From Heliocidaris tuberculata (Eukaryota; Echinodermata; Echinoidea; Camarodonta; Echinometridae), in assembly GCA_025618425.1 (NCBI GenBank), contig CM046836.1, positions 13,621,703-13,685,702 on the forward strand: a DNA stretch of 64,000 nucleotides. The letters run 5' to 3'. The position numbers and the translations under genes were made by a program. Position 1 is the stretch's first letter. Every line of letters begins with the position of its first letter. Shown in pieces: positions 34,301 through 49,300 of the stretch. The notes below the pieces were generated by a model. It worked only from the letters and a program-made list of their open reading frames with translations, made no database searches and was not told where the DNA came from.

Positions 34301-37300
34301 TATATACATGATCAGCCTTTTTCTATTGCTTTGAGACAATTTCTTGCACCACGTAAACGCATGACCAGAACTCAGTTTTTATCTTTAAATAAGTCTGCTC
34401 ACCATTTATTGACGAAAACTATAAAGTCTTCCGAGTAGGAGTTCTTCTCGCTGTGTTTCAACCTTGGAGGGTCCCCTTTGACGACCTGAGAGAGCTGCTC
34501 AAAAACACTGTTCCATTTGGGATAAGGGAATTCCCCTGTGGCTACCTCGTACTGATAATGACAAAGGCGAAGGACAAGAATACAATCAAATTCAAAATTG
34601 CTTAACAATGGTTACCACTTTACAGACTACATCATCTGTTTGGAGCCAGAAGGGCGTTAACTCTATACAAATGATGGGACTTAAATACACAGCAGGGATA
34701 CTAGTTGGATTGACACAATTAGCCTTGTAGTAGTCCCAGACCTGTTGTCTCATATATTCTGTACGATATGAAGCATGAAAAGCCTGGAAAGGATGCCTGA
34801 CATTGGGCAGAAGCCTCCAAACTTGCATCCCTTTCACACAGAAATTTTAAAACACTTCAAATTAATGATACAACATGAAAGAAACTTGAATGAAAAGTAT
34901 GAAATCAATTATCAAATGAAAGCCTTGGCTAGCAAAACTCAAAAGGCAATTAATGAAGAAAAAAAAAAAACCCAAAACAGAATACACATAAAAATTGGGA
35001 AACTCAAATACAAAGGAATTCAAATTACTTTCCATGATTTTCATCTGTAAAAAAGTCAAAAGGAACTTTTTGCCCCCCCCCAATATTACAAAAATTGTGC
35101 TACTATTAATTATTTGCAAACAAGCCCCCTTAACGCCCCCCCCCCCCAACCTTCAATCAAAAGAAGCTCTTGATAGCCCAGGAAGGAAGAAGTTAGATGA
35201 GGTTGGCTCATCGTACAGAATGTAACAGGTAAAGTACATCACTGTGGTTACAAGACTTGGATAGTAATATATCTAGACATACCATTGTGATTCCCAGACT
35301 CCATACATCTGATCTGATGTCATAGCCAGGTCTGGACTGGAAGGGATCTATCCTCTCAGGCTGAAAGAAAGCCAGAATAGAAACAACATTATACATCACA
35401 GATGTATGAAGGTCTTTTTCTTGATTAAAGCACTGAATACGAATGTTGAATGCTTTGAGATATATTTTTAGAGCAAGCGTCAAGAAAGCACAGAAGAGGC
35501 TGATACAAGTGCTACATAAGAAGCCAACATCATCAGCATCATCAGCATCATCATCGCCATCATCATCGCCATCATCATCGGCATCATCATCGGCATCATC
35601 ATCACTTTCAGTTTAATAGCTTTATACAGTCTGGGCCCTCTTGCATAAAATGTTGCGATCAAACGCAACTCAAAAAATTTAACACAAGTCCCAAATACGC
35701 GATCCTGATTGGTTGAAAATCAAGTTGCATTTAATTTTTGGAGTTGCGTTTAATCGCAGCTTTTTATGCAAGAGGGCCCTGGTCTAGGAATTGTGTTTCT
35801 ATCTTTAAAGAAGCATGTATCCAAGGCTAAGAAGACGGGCGCCATCCAACCTTTCAAAAGAAGGGACTATTCATTAGGCAGCTTTAATAGCAAAACGGAG
35901 TGGCATGAAAAGACGGACAGGTCTTTTCATGCCACACAAACACAAACGACGAAATTGTTGGTGAATTGAAAGTTGTAATCTGACATTTGTAATGACAATT
36001 TTGGTAATATTCTGCCTAATCAAGGTAGTGGAGGTATTTTTACACACTATGTGGCCTAATGATGTGTTTCTACCTTAATGCAATAACATTATGATTTTTA
36101 CCAATATGCTTTTTGAGTTCCGACTACATTTCGCTAAGCTACCTTAACTAATTCCAAAAGCTTCATGTCGCAAAAGTCTCTGGTTTTATCGTAGACCACT
36201 ACCATTACTAACCAGGGGCCACGATGCCAGCCCCCTTCCCTTACATTTGAAAGTTCTATACATGTATTGTAACCGAATGCCTGGCTGGGGAACTGAGGGG
36301 ACCAATGCTCTAAAATCATTCAACCCCTACAGATCACAAATTGATGATGGTATCAAGGCATGAGGTCAAGATATCAGGAAGAAAGCTTTTTGTTTACTCT
36401 ATGTTAACGTAATGAGAGGTCTCAGGGTGAAGGCCGAGACCAGTCTCGACTCCTTCAATACTTTGATTACCACTACATACTTACAGCCATATAGGGTTTA
36501 CAGCCAGCATCCATTGTCCTTGCTATTGAGTCTACAAGCTGCCCACTGATACCAAAGTCACACAGTTTGATGTTGCCTCCTCTGTCTAACAAGATATTTG
36601 AAGGTTTCACATCTAGAAAAACAAAATGAGAAAGTCAAATAAGAGAGGAAGAATAAGAATAACCCATCAGAAAAAAAAAAATTCTTATAGGGTACCTTCG
36701 CTCTTCCAACCCTAACTGGACATGTAACTGCATTTCTAGAAAACTGTGTAATTCTTGGTCTTACATGACTCAAAAGTCATGTTATAAACAATGTGACTTC
36801 CTTTGTTCAACAAGAATGGGCTGGGTTAAAAGTTTGGTAAAATACAATACGAAGTGTTTTAATCTTTCATAGCCTGTTACTCAGCTTTTACTCATTTTCT
36901 ATAAAAATCTCATCTTTTCTCTCAAATTCAATGTGGATTCTTGTTGAAGTTTGTTCAATTTTTTGCAGTGACCTGAACTCCAAATTACCTTTCATTTGCT
37001 ATATGTGCAAGTTCTTTTCTTACAGTTTGCAGAAGAGCAAAGATACATTTGAGAAACAAACTTACCTCTGTGAATGATTTTTAGGGTTTCTTTGAGGTAA
37101 TTGAGAGCCTTTACTGTCTGTGGAATAAAAATAAAACAAAGAATATAACCATGATGAGCTTACATGTGGACCTGACAAATACTATCTTCTTAACAAACAT
37201 AACGCATGATAATAACACAAAACTACTAAACTATAATTTTAAATGTAAATCAAATGAGAGTCACGATTTCAGTAATCGTCTTTTTCTTTTTGTAAATCTA

Positions 37301-40300
37301 GCTCAGAATCATCTAACACTGAACCAAGTGGAGGCTGGTGTATGAGTGCATATAATAAATTTTATGTTTCATCTATATTGAATGAACATTAATATTGTAT
37401 TTTTATTTGTTTTTGTTTGGTTTGCTTGTTTTGAAATACTCAAATATGGATCCTGATGTGTAAATTATAAGCTTAGAATAGTAATTCAAATTTAACTATA
37501 ATCAACAATGACGCATCATTTCTATATCTGGACCCACCCACCGCCTCCAAAAGAGACTTTCTAGGGAATACATGCATGTGATTCCAGCACCTTCCTTGAA
37601 CAGTACTCTATAAAGAGCAGAAAAGTATTGTTCCATGAAAGGAGAGTAATTGCTCAATGCTGCATGAGAATTCCCCTTGGCTCCAATCACACATGAATCT
37701 ATGACTCAATAAACACATGAAAGTTTAATGCTGTTGGGCTCATGATCATCGGCAGTGACTGCCTATCCGGAGGGAAATTCCAGACAGCATAAGTTCTCAC
37801 ATCTCCTTTGAAGAACCCAAACTTCTTCATTAACCCTTTGAATAATTCAAATACATGTAAATATAGAATTCATTTCTACGACCAAAATTAAATTTCATAT
37901 TTCACTTTCGTTTGTAGGAAGTTGGTACCGATAAATCATAATTGCCACAATTCTAAAAGAGCTGTGTGACATGTTTCACTCTATCTAAAGGAGGAAGACT
38001 ATATAGATAAATTGCAGGTAATAACTAATTCATATCAGCTGGCTGCAAGACATGTACATGTTTAGATTTCATGTTCTGGTTTTATGTTAATTAGACAAAA
38101 TGATGTCAAGTCCAAGACTTGGATAAAGCATTTTAGCAGACCAATCATCGATATTTATACTCAAAGTTAAAATGCCCTGGGCCTTCAGAAGCAAATATAT
38201 TGATGATTTGGTACCATACAAATACTACATTGAAGATGTAACTGCCATACCTGGCTACAACATGTACATGTATCTCGACTTTTGTTTTCCCCTTGACCTT
38301 TCTAAAAAGTTGTCATTTTCCAGAAGGTGGACAGGATTGCACTTTACTTCTTCATTATCATTATTATGACTACATGTAAAGAAAAAAGAAAATTTTCTTA
38401 CTGCATAAGCAACTTTTCCCATGATGTTTTCTGGTATATATGTCTTCTGGACCTCATGCACAAATTTGTAGAATTTATCGAGAGAGGAATCCATAAGCTC
38501 CATGCAGATCCAGCAGTCTCCCTGTGTATCGAATCATATTGTTTATAATTAGTTAGAGAGAGAGAGAACGAGAGACGGAGAAAGAAAAAGAGAGGCAGAG
38601 GGAGAGAGAGATAAAGAGAGTGAGAGGGAGAGAGGGGGAGAGAGAGAGGGAGAGAGAGAGAGGGGGGGGGAGGGAAGGAAGGGGGCATTGGCAAGATGGA
38701 TGCAGAAAGAAGCCAGAGAGAGAGAGAGAGAAGACAGATACATGTGTAACTACAGACAGACTGACAGTTAATTATTAGAATGTGTGGCTGGCAGAATGGC
38801 AATAATGCACAACCATTCATAAAGCAAATTTCTGGGGACTCCCTTCTACGGTTTTGATTGCTCTACATGTATACTTGTAACATGTTTACAGTTTTTTAAA
38901 CATGCTAGGGATTCCCTCTTTATTGACCAATAAAAAGTGAAAGTAGATGGTAAATACCTAATTTTAGTAGTTTCTGATCAGATAAGTACATATTTCATTA
39001 ACCCTTTCGAGACATTTGACCACATTTTGTGGTTTGGAACAGTAACTTTTGATTCAAAGCTCTATAAAATATTCCACATAGGTGAGTAGAAAGGGCAAAT
39101 ATTTCAGCACATACTGTGTCCATTTTGCGTAAGATGCCATGATGCCATCATGCCAGGAATTTTAAAAATGAGAATAAGCTTTAAAATCCTTGAATTGGGA
39201 ACACATTGAGAGGTTCCAAATCATTGCTTTTTTATCAAAATTGTCAATTTTTTACAATTTTTTGTCAAAGTTCCTAACCATGTATGTTGTTTTCAAAGAC
39301 ATTACATTTTATTAGAACCATGTAGCATTAAAAGAAAAATATTTTTGTTGCTAATTTCAAGAACAAAATGTGATCAATTTTGCCCTTAAATATTTCCTGT
39401 CATGAAAGGGGTTGACTACGGGCATTTTAATGCTAATGACCTTCCGCTTACGCCATAGTGCGTGTTCGCGTTTAGCAGAACGGCCCAACGCGTTTATGCC
39501 CTTCTGCTAGCCACACAATGATACTTCTTTTACAGGTCTACATATCATACTGAACTTCTCTTGGAAAATCTAGAAATCTGCTGATTCCCCACCAATAACT
39601 CACATAATAAATCAAAAGTCCTGGGTTTGCTTTACAACTGACAGGTCTTATGTAATGTTCCATATTATCAATAAAGTTCAAAGAAACCGTTCAAAAGAGG
39701 AGAAATTCTTTCATTTGAATTCTTCTCCCGAACCCACCTGAAATCTCTTCCCTTTCCCATATGAAACTTACCTCTTTAAAGAGAGCACCAAAGAACTTGA
39801 TGATGTATTCACAGTTTGCACTGCGCTTGACCACATCCAGATCCATCAGGAGCTGCTTCTGATCCTTCTCATCTACGGTTGATCGTATCCTCTGCCAAAT
39901 GTGAACGGAAACACAGTAAGAATGAATCAATAATGCTCTTCTAGCTCATGGAAGAAAATTCACTTTGTGCACTCTATCACAGATTGAAAAATGATCCTTA
40001 CATGAGGGAGATTGGGTCCATCTCTGGTGTGACCCATTGGCATTTTCATTAGAGTATCAATTCATTTTGTATGTAAGTACACATGTACTTGCATGATTTT
40101 CTGTTATTGAAAGGGTGAAGAGCGTTTGAAAGTAATGAATAATTTGTGAGCTTCCTCATACTTTTTATTACCATCAGGAAGAATATCATAGTAGTGATGT
40201 GATAATGAAATTACTGCTGAAAAACGAGATGCTCTCATATTTCAATACAGGCTACATGTATGTACAATGTACATCATGTAAATCTATTCTATCTATACAT

Positions 40301-43300
40301 CTAGTAATTTCACCAAATATCTATTGCCAAATGTCTGTGCGGTAGAAAGGTCATACAATGTATTTGTGTGCAGTGCCTTTCACTGTCTGTTTTTTTCAGC
40401 AAGATTTGAACATCACTTTATTGTAATAAACAATGCAGAATAACGATTAGACAGTTATTTCAAAATACAGTGGCCTGACAAGTACTTAACCTCCAATTAA
40501 ATGAACACATACTTTATGAAACTTAAAGGCATTGATTAACTTTGCCCAGGATTGAAAAAAAAAATCACTGTTCCAGCTAATGCTGTAATCATAATTGCAA
40601 ACCTTTAGCTCAGACAGGAATCGCCTGAGTTTTATAAGCTGATCGGTTGTTTATATATCAAGATATTTACGATTGAACATTGATGTCGGGATAGAGTACC
40701 ACCGAACCCCAAAGAACTCTTAGGGGTTGGCATACCTCACTCTATCACAGAATACCGTACGGGCTGGAAACCCGCTCTGAAATTGCCAAGCACTGGTGCT
40801 TGGTTTTTGTGACTGCAGCGCAGTGAAGAAGCCGAGCAACTTGCGCTAGCGATTGATCGCGATTTTCTCTTTTTTAGGATAGTAAACGGGTTCCATTTTC
40901 TCTCATACTTTCACATATCCTTAATTATATATGTAGTTAGAGGACTGCACACAATTCACTGGCATTTGAGCTGATTTTACAATTTTTCACAAAGTTAATC
41001 AATCACTTTAAAGTCATGGTCATGTTGATAAAGAAAAAAAATGCAGGTTTGAAGTTTTAACAAAATAGAAAGAACTAAAAACAAGTATAATTAGAGTTTC
41101 TGTTTCAGTGCAGTGTTTGAAAGTGAGTGCACTTCACTGTTAAGACTGCAAGATAAGAAAAATTACTTATCATTAAGGCTAGCCATGTGATACTTGCATG
41201 ATCAACTTTCTATCCCTCTCCAACAAAAAGTGAATAATGATCTATTACTGTCATAAATGCTTAGAGTGGTAACATTAATCTGTTCCCGTATTGGCCTTTA
41301 TTCAATTCAAGTAAATACAGTGTATGTACACATGTCTACAGGAAAGAGAGACAAGTTGGATACATGAAAATATATACGTGGCTGGAATATGAGTTGACAT
41401 AGCATACATGTAGAAGACATACATATGTAAATCTCACATTTGAACATGACGGTACATGTACGCTTCGTTCTGTAGCATTAAAAAAAATTACAGATTTCAG
41501 AGAAAACAGATGAATACAACTTCTGATCAGACTTTAAAATTAATCTGTTCTTTATGGTAGGAGTGGATAGGGGGGGGGGGAACAGAGCCACTGGAAGGGG
41601 GTGGGGTAGGCAATTGAGAGAAAAAACAACAACAAAAACTACATCTTCCACGTTCCTAAATAATCTTAGAATACTAACGGTTCTGATGCAAAAACAAAAA
41701 CAAAATTAACCTAATCTTTCAAACTGCATGTACATTTTCTACATGTACATGAATATTGCAGTAATAAATCATATCTTTTTTTAAAAGGACTCTGCAAAGA
41801 AGTTGAATCCAGACCAGTATATAGAACTGTGTACCTATCGAAACCCTTTCACTTGCCCATGCTTCTGACCAAGGAGAAGTTGATCAGGCATTTGCCCTGG
41901 CAACAACTGCTGCGGGCTTTATTTTGTCGAAGATAGTTACATGTACAGGTAGTCAGTTTTTATAGTTAGGGCTTCATTTGGGTTTTAGGTTACTTTGGGG
42001 GGTTATAAGCAGCATTCTCGCCAGTACACAACAACCTTGGTGTTGATATCAAGGGTGAGGAATTTCAGAAAATTTTAACCATTTCAAACAAGGGTACCGA
42101 CAAGGGTAATAAATCAGTCAATGCCTACTTTCAATCTCCAAAGTTGTTTTGGTCCTCCCAAACTACCTCCCTGAGATGTCATAAGGTCATATTTCACTCA
42201 CTATGGACCAATTAATGGGTTGATGCATACTTTCAAACCTTCAAGATTGCTTCAGATCTTCCCCATGGGATATGGTACAGCCATATTTCTGTCATTTTGA
42301 ACAATGTGTGAACTTTTTTTCTGGTGAAAAGCCTGGTTATAAATGAGTACTGGTTATACATGTACATGTAAGTACGGTTCAGGATATGAAGTTGGATCAA
42401 GAGTTTGCCAGGAGTTCATGTCAGAAATTGGCCATGGAGCAACTGTTTTGCTGGACCATGTCTTATATAAACCAGGAGATAGTACATGTACGTGGAATGT
42501 GTACCTTGACTGCCATGATGCTCTGACTCTGTTTATGCCACATCTTATTGACTGAACCGAAAGCACCCCTTCCAATTTCCCCCATGTCCTCCAGGTCTTC
42601 CGATGTGAACTCATATGTCTGCAGAATGAGATGAAAAGAAACAAGGGAACGTTAAAACCCTGTTCACACATGCCAAATTAAACTGGGAAAAAAAAGTCTG
42701 CATGTACATGTTAATAAATGGCAAGAGGCAATATTTTTGGTAGTAAAATATATTGTACAAATGTACGTAATAACGGCCCCTATAAGATATAGAGACGTGA
42801 AGCACACCCTTACATGTATCTAATTCAATTTGGACATTTTTCCTGTTTGGAAATACATGTACCTTCTGGGTGAATGGGACTCAGATGCACTTAAATCATA
42901 TCAGCATGCTCCTACTGTTCAAGGTCAATAATGTATTGTTTAACTGAAACCCTTCTTAAGCAATTTCAAGAACAAAGATCATACATTTACATTTAAGTGG
43001 TCTCTCACTCTCCCAGGAATCAGTTTTGTTTTGTTTTGTTTTTGATAACTGTATCATCAAATATAATCTTCCATGGGAACAAACATCCTAATATTCACAA
43101 TATTTACATTTGTAATGCTAGACGAATTTTCTCATATGGATGATAAAACATAAACATGTTGCTGTTTCAAGAATAAATAATGGGCTACATGTATCCTTAG
43201 TAAAAATGCACATACATGTATGCCTGGTATTACATTCTAAACATGGGTTGAATTTACCACAAATGACATGGAAACGGATTTCTTTTTAAAGTGTCAACGT

Positions 43301-46300
43301 TTCCATGATTTTTTTTTTTTTATAGTTTCGAAAGGTTTTTCATCTATCTGCTCAAGTAATCCGACTGCTAAAAAGCTTGACATTCATACAATGAAAACTA
43401 TCATTTATTATTCTGGATGTGATATAACTTAACAAATAAAGTTCAGCTTTTTGAGATAATCATTTAAAAAAAAAAATATGTGGGTAAAAATTGCAGTTGT
43501 TAAATTCAATTGAGGAAGTTACTTCAATCATGAAATTTGCTCCAATTGGCAATCCTTGAGTGATCATAACAATCATACTCCCTAGGGTATTGAGACGCAT
43601 ATGAAGTACACATACTACATGTAATCTACATGTACGTGTAGATGTAAATAGCATTTTGATGTGGGAATTCCCAAATCAAGAAACTCTACATGTACATTTG
43701 TACATGTACATGTATGTACATGGTGTCCTACTTCCAATAATGCAAAATTTATGCATATACAGAAAAGTGAAGTGAGGATTTTAAGTTTCACTTGAATGTA
43801 CAGCATAAAAAAGCTAACACCTCGCGTTATTTAATACCTACAATTTCCTGAACTACATGTACATGTACATGCTGTAACTGACATTTCCCAATGCAGTCTA
43901 CATTATTATAACAAACTGCATATTATATGTGGAATCATGAATCTCCACAAAAGTTGACCCATGCCTTTAAGAGAAAAAAAGTAGCATTATGGAGCATTCA
44001 ACATTGAGGAGTTGATCATACTTGCTGGGGGAATCGGAAATCTGTATGGAATCAATTGAGCATGTGATAAACCCGAGAGTTCTAACATGCAATATATTCA
44101 CATGTATTTTTGATTCATTTTAAAAGCAGTAAAAAATAAGTGGCACAAAATAATTTGTAAAAATCCCACTAAAACATAACAAAATTGTAGGTCCCTCATA
44201 CAGTTACATTCTACATATGTTGTCTTCAATTAATCACTTTTTCAATTACTTGAACTCCTGTAACCCCCTCTTCACTAGTATACCCTTTACAATTAGATTG
44301 TCCTTTCACTTTCCCTTTGCATACAATGTATTTATCCCCTAATCAACATTCTTACTGTAATCAATTTGTTTGTCTCATTCAACATTCCATTTATTGGTAT
44401 ACTTTCCAATCACTCTCCTTCATAACTTTTAATCTCATTCCTTTTCTGTTTGTAATTTATCTAATTGAGTTCACTTGATGTCAAACTTCCAGACTGTATA
44501 TAAACAGTTCATGTTCACTTTATGTTTTAGTTCCTGAAGATGATCTGAAATAAAAGGTTGAAAATTCGAAACTCATGACTCTGATGGAAGTATTGTTTCT
44601 AGCACTGTACATGTAGGTCAAATTATTTTGTACATGTATGTTTGCCCACTGTGCTATACCAGGGAAATGTAATCTTAGTTACATTTCCGTGGTTATACTA
44701 AATAAAATTTGAACTCTGAACATCTAAATGTTTTAAAATCTTCTGCATGATGGCATTCATGCTCCAAAAATATGTCATTCTACATTTCTTGAATTTCGAT
44801 AAATTTTTGTTAAAGAAACAAAGATCTCTCCAAATGTTAGCCAAAAACATTAACATACGTAATTGCCCCAGGACTCAACTGTCTGATTTCAAAATTGACA
44901 TACCTGTACATGTAAATGTAAGCAACCGGATTGGCAACATTTTCTGTTCATGATTACCGGGTACTTCTTCCAATTACATTACAAGTCTAATCTGTATACC
45001 GTGGTACATTTCAGTCTGTGCAAACACTGCTCCAATAGCCCCCTTCGTCGTCCAGCAGTATAACAACATACATGTAATGTTGTAATTGAATTTGTCTTCA
45101 ATCACCCAATCACCATCATCAACCACCCCTTTAAAATGGTATGCCCCAATACCCAAAACGCAACAGCCAACCAACACATTAAACCTGATAGAAAATTGTC
45201 ATTTGCCCCTCGGCAAAATGAGTTCCCTGTAATATTTATCAACCTCCACCCACAATTAGTTAGAGGAGAATGCAAGGGCATCGAGATGCATGGTCCCCTC
45301 CATGCACACACATGTCACACATCGCCACACACACACACACACACACCGATTGCAAACTCATTTTTGTGCTCGGCGTGAGATGCACGAAGCATGCAGAGAT
45401 CGGCACTGACCACAGAGAAGGTGAATAAGGATAAATGTACTAGTACCCACATTCGAGATGAAATGACCTAAGGATGTGCCGCAAGTGACCCTGCCCCAAA
45501 TACTGGATGGCCAGTGGGCCCCTAAGCAATGAATAAGTGGAGGTAGAATGCATTGCACATTCAGATGTTTGGTCACATGTCAAGAATGCATGATTCATGC
45601 CTGGCTTCTACACTTGAAATGTGTTTACTGGGGAAGGGGGGATGGAGAGGAAGAGGGGGAGAGAGTATGCCATATTCTCTGAACAAAAGTATTTGGATCA
45701 TAATTTGTTTTATGTTCACATTTAGGCCCACTTGTTTGCAGTTTACAGGTAGCAGCTGAAACTTCAAATCCACATCTTTGTTGGGTTTTTTTTCTTTCTT
45801 TCAGATTACTGTTAAATGAAATTTACAGGTTCATGCAATTAGGAAGTACGCAGAAATCATTGACAATTTCATGATGTTTCATGATTTCAAAATTGAAAAC
45901 TTCAAAATGGACACTTCAATGTAAGACTGAATACAATTTATGTTTATGATCAATACACAATGTTCACAAAGTTTATTTCATACATTATTTCACTTACAGG
46001 TGTACATATTGGAACTTGCTTAGAACTGAAAATCAATCCATAGATCAACCTTTGATGGCAAAATACATAAATTTAGGTAGTAGTAGGTTAAATGTACTTT
46101 AAATCTTTAATATTTGTTTTATAGTACATGTAGAATGAAATGATCACAGCCATGCAAAAAAAAAGGGGGGGGGGGATATCTACATGTACAGGTAAACTGT
46201 TAATGTTGATCTTATGCAACAGAATACACCATAACTGTCATTTCCTACTTTAGTCTGAGCAGTTCCCCCCCCCCCCCCCCCCCCCCCAACTCACTATTTT

Positions 46301-49300
46301 AATACATGTACACCATTTCTTGTACTTTCATTTTTCCCCCAGATTACTGAATAATCATTTCTTCACAGATTGCTGAACAATCAATCTAACTATGCCATGA
46401 ATACTTGATTGGATTTACCAAACAGGCATGACTTGCTTTCCCATCTTGAATATACTCTCTATGGAGGATCAAAGAAAAATTGTGCATTCTAAATGAGATA
46501 ATCAGCATTGCAGTTGGCTACACTATTCTGTAACAGAAATACTTGTGTCAAACTCGTTTTCATGTATATTTTAGTATATTTTAGGACTTTTGCTCTCTAG
46601 ATGCTATACATATACTGTAGTATTATCTTTCTATACTGCACTTAATGGAAATGTATCAGCGTAAATGTTACTTTTTAGTTCATGCAAGTTACATTTCCCT
46701 GGTTCAAGAGTGCTCTCTCTGGATTCGCTACAGTAAGAGAGGGATTTCTTCACAGCACTTCTTTAAAATTTCAATCTTGGAGCTCTTTTTTCCCTCCAGT
46801 TTTTAAGAGTTATTTAAGAGATTTCCCAAGCTGAATATCTTATCCCTCAAGTGTGTTTTGTCTGTTGAGAGTTATGGCTCCAATAGGACAATTTTTCTCT
46901 GTAAATGTATGAATCACCAACATGAATTTTTATTTTCACTTTGTCTCGTTACACTCAATGACATCAAAATACATCTCTTCTTTCTGACAACAACACTTAA
47001 TACATGCAGTTCATAATTTTATGTCAAGTCTTTCTACTTCAAGTAAATACAAAAGCACTTTCTGGGTCAAGTTTACAAATCAGATTACACATGTTTGTAT
47101 TACTTCCAATGTAAGTTTCCAACCACTTCCCACAACGACTGACAACGCAAATTGTATTTCAGGATTGCTCACCAATTCTCACGGATAAAATGTCACTTCT
47201 TCCTCATAGAATAAAAATTGGATACACCAAATAGGAGAAAAGATACAGGAAGTCAAGAGAGTGGAGAGACAGAGACAGAGATAGAGGGGTTGAAATAAAG
47301 GGGCTGAGGCAACAGAGTGACAGGAGTGGAGAAAAACAGAAGAGACATAAAGGCCGGAATTCACAAAGGTGGTTTAGATTTAGACCACAGTTTATGCAGA
47401 TTTTGTGGTATAAGTACGCTTGATTTAGCGCGTACGCTTAGAAAGATCCAATGATGAATGCGCGTGTTTGGCAAAGGGTGCTAAATTCACGGTAGTTGCT
47501 ATGGTTTAGACCACGGTTTATTCCAATTAACATAAACTGTAAGTTAATTTAAATAAACCGTGGTCTAAACCATAGCAACTAGCATGAATTTAGTGCCCTT
47601 TGAACGGTTCATTATTGGACCGTTCATTATTGGACCGTTCTAAGTGTATGCCCTACATTGTAAATCAAGCGCACTTATACCATGAAATCTGCATAAACTG
47701 TGGTCTAAATATAAACCACCTTTGTGAATTCTGGCCAAAGAAAGTAGGAGACAGATATGGATATTATACAGGACTGTATGAGGAATTGTGAACAGTTCTG
47801 AATACAAGAGTGGGAGGAATTGACATCACGTACATGTACATGTCAGTACGTGTACAAAGACAGACAAAGTCTGAAATAAATGTCCACAAGACAATTAAAC
47901 ATACATGTACAGTACAACTACAAGTACATGTACATGCGTACAGAAAGACAGATATAGACAGACAAATAAACAAACATCATCTTCGATTTTGTAGATAACA
48001 TACCTCATCAGGAGAGATGCTCAACTTCCCAATGGACTCCATGCTTCTTGATCTCATAGAATTTCTGTTAATTTCAAGGGAAAATATTGAACATTTTCAG
48101 TTAACACATACATGTAAATCAAGCCCAACATACAGAGAATAAAATAAGCGTATTGCTCCTCTCAAAGTTGAATTATAATGCCTGTATTTTTATGTTAAGA
48201 GTAAGACTATCCCATTTGCAATAAAAATAGAGAAACATATGGTCCATTTTCAATGTACATATTAATAACAGTGACACAGTATAACATGCTTTACCTTCCA
48301 CCCTACTTGTCTACACTTTTGTTTTCTGTGAGGACCATTGATACTTTTCTTCTTTCTAGACTGAATATCTACAGATTTGAAATTCCTACAGACCGCTCAT
48401 TACATGTAGCTCTTTGAATTCTGAGTTCTACATGTATGTCAACGTGTACTGCACCCCACAGAACATCTCAGCTAGATAGCTCACGGATCCACTTGTGAAG
48501 GCACCAAAATATCATCAATGCTACTGTACATTTACATATCCAGTTGTAAAAATCAGTGGGTTATACAACCATGACCATATTATGAAAATGAATTTGTGTA
48601 ATATACAATGCAGGAATCTTGGTACATGTAGGTAAAAAGAACTTCTTTTGTCTAAGAAATTTCTTTTGTGATTTTCAAAAAAAATATTTCTTTTCTTGCA
48701 GATATCTATTCATGTACTACATGTTCATGTACTTGGTTTTCTGACTACAGTTAAGCCCGAAAGACAGTCTTACCTTCAACACTCAAAATTCCAAGCTTTA
48801 CCTTGAAAGTCAGATAGTGTAAAAGGTAGGCTGACACTTTTGTAAAGTAGAGCGTAGAGCAGTTGTAGGTAACATGTAAAGGAACAGTTAATAATCCTTT
48901 GACCTTATCAAGCATACATGTACATGTGTACACCACCTTCATACACACGCTCTCATAGATAACATGTGCTACTTGAAGAACAAAAGACTAATCCCAACAT
49001 AGGATTAGTGAAGGGAAAAGGGTTCTTCAGAATGGCACTAATTGGAAGACAATAGAAAAATGTAACGTGTAAGCACAACACTTTTCCAATCTGTGACAGG
49101 AAGTTTTGACTGTGTAAACTGTAGGGCAACACTCAATTTTTCACTCTCACGGCTCAAATTTACATGTTTGCATGTTTTGAAGGTAAAGTGTTGAGCTTTT
49201 CATCAGGGCGGTACTGTATGTCTCCTGTGTTTCGTTTCGTATGTACATACACTGATAAAAGAACTAGAAACTGTTCCCTCTCCTGGCTGCTTTTCTTGTT

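Noticed and set aside
40692..40900. tRNA or other small RNA gene
   Set aside because: The stem-loop does not give a cloverleaf, and no A/B box spacing or snRNA motif is present.
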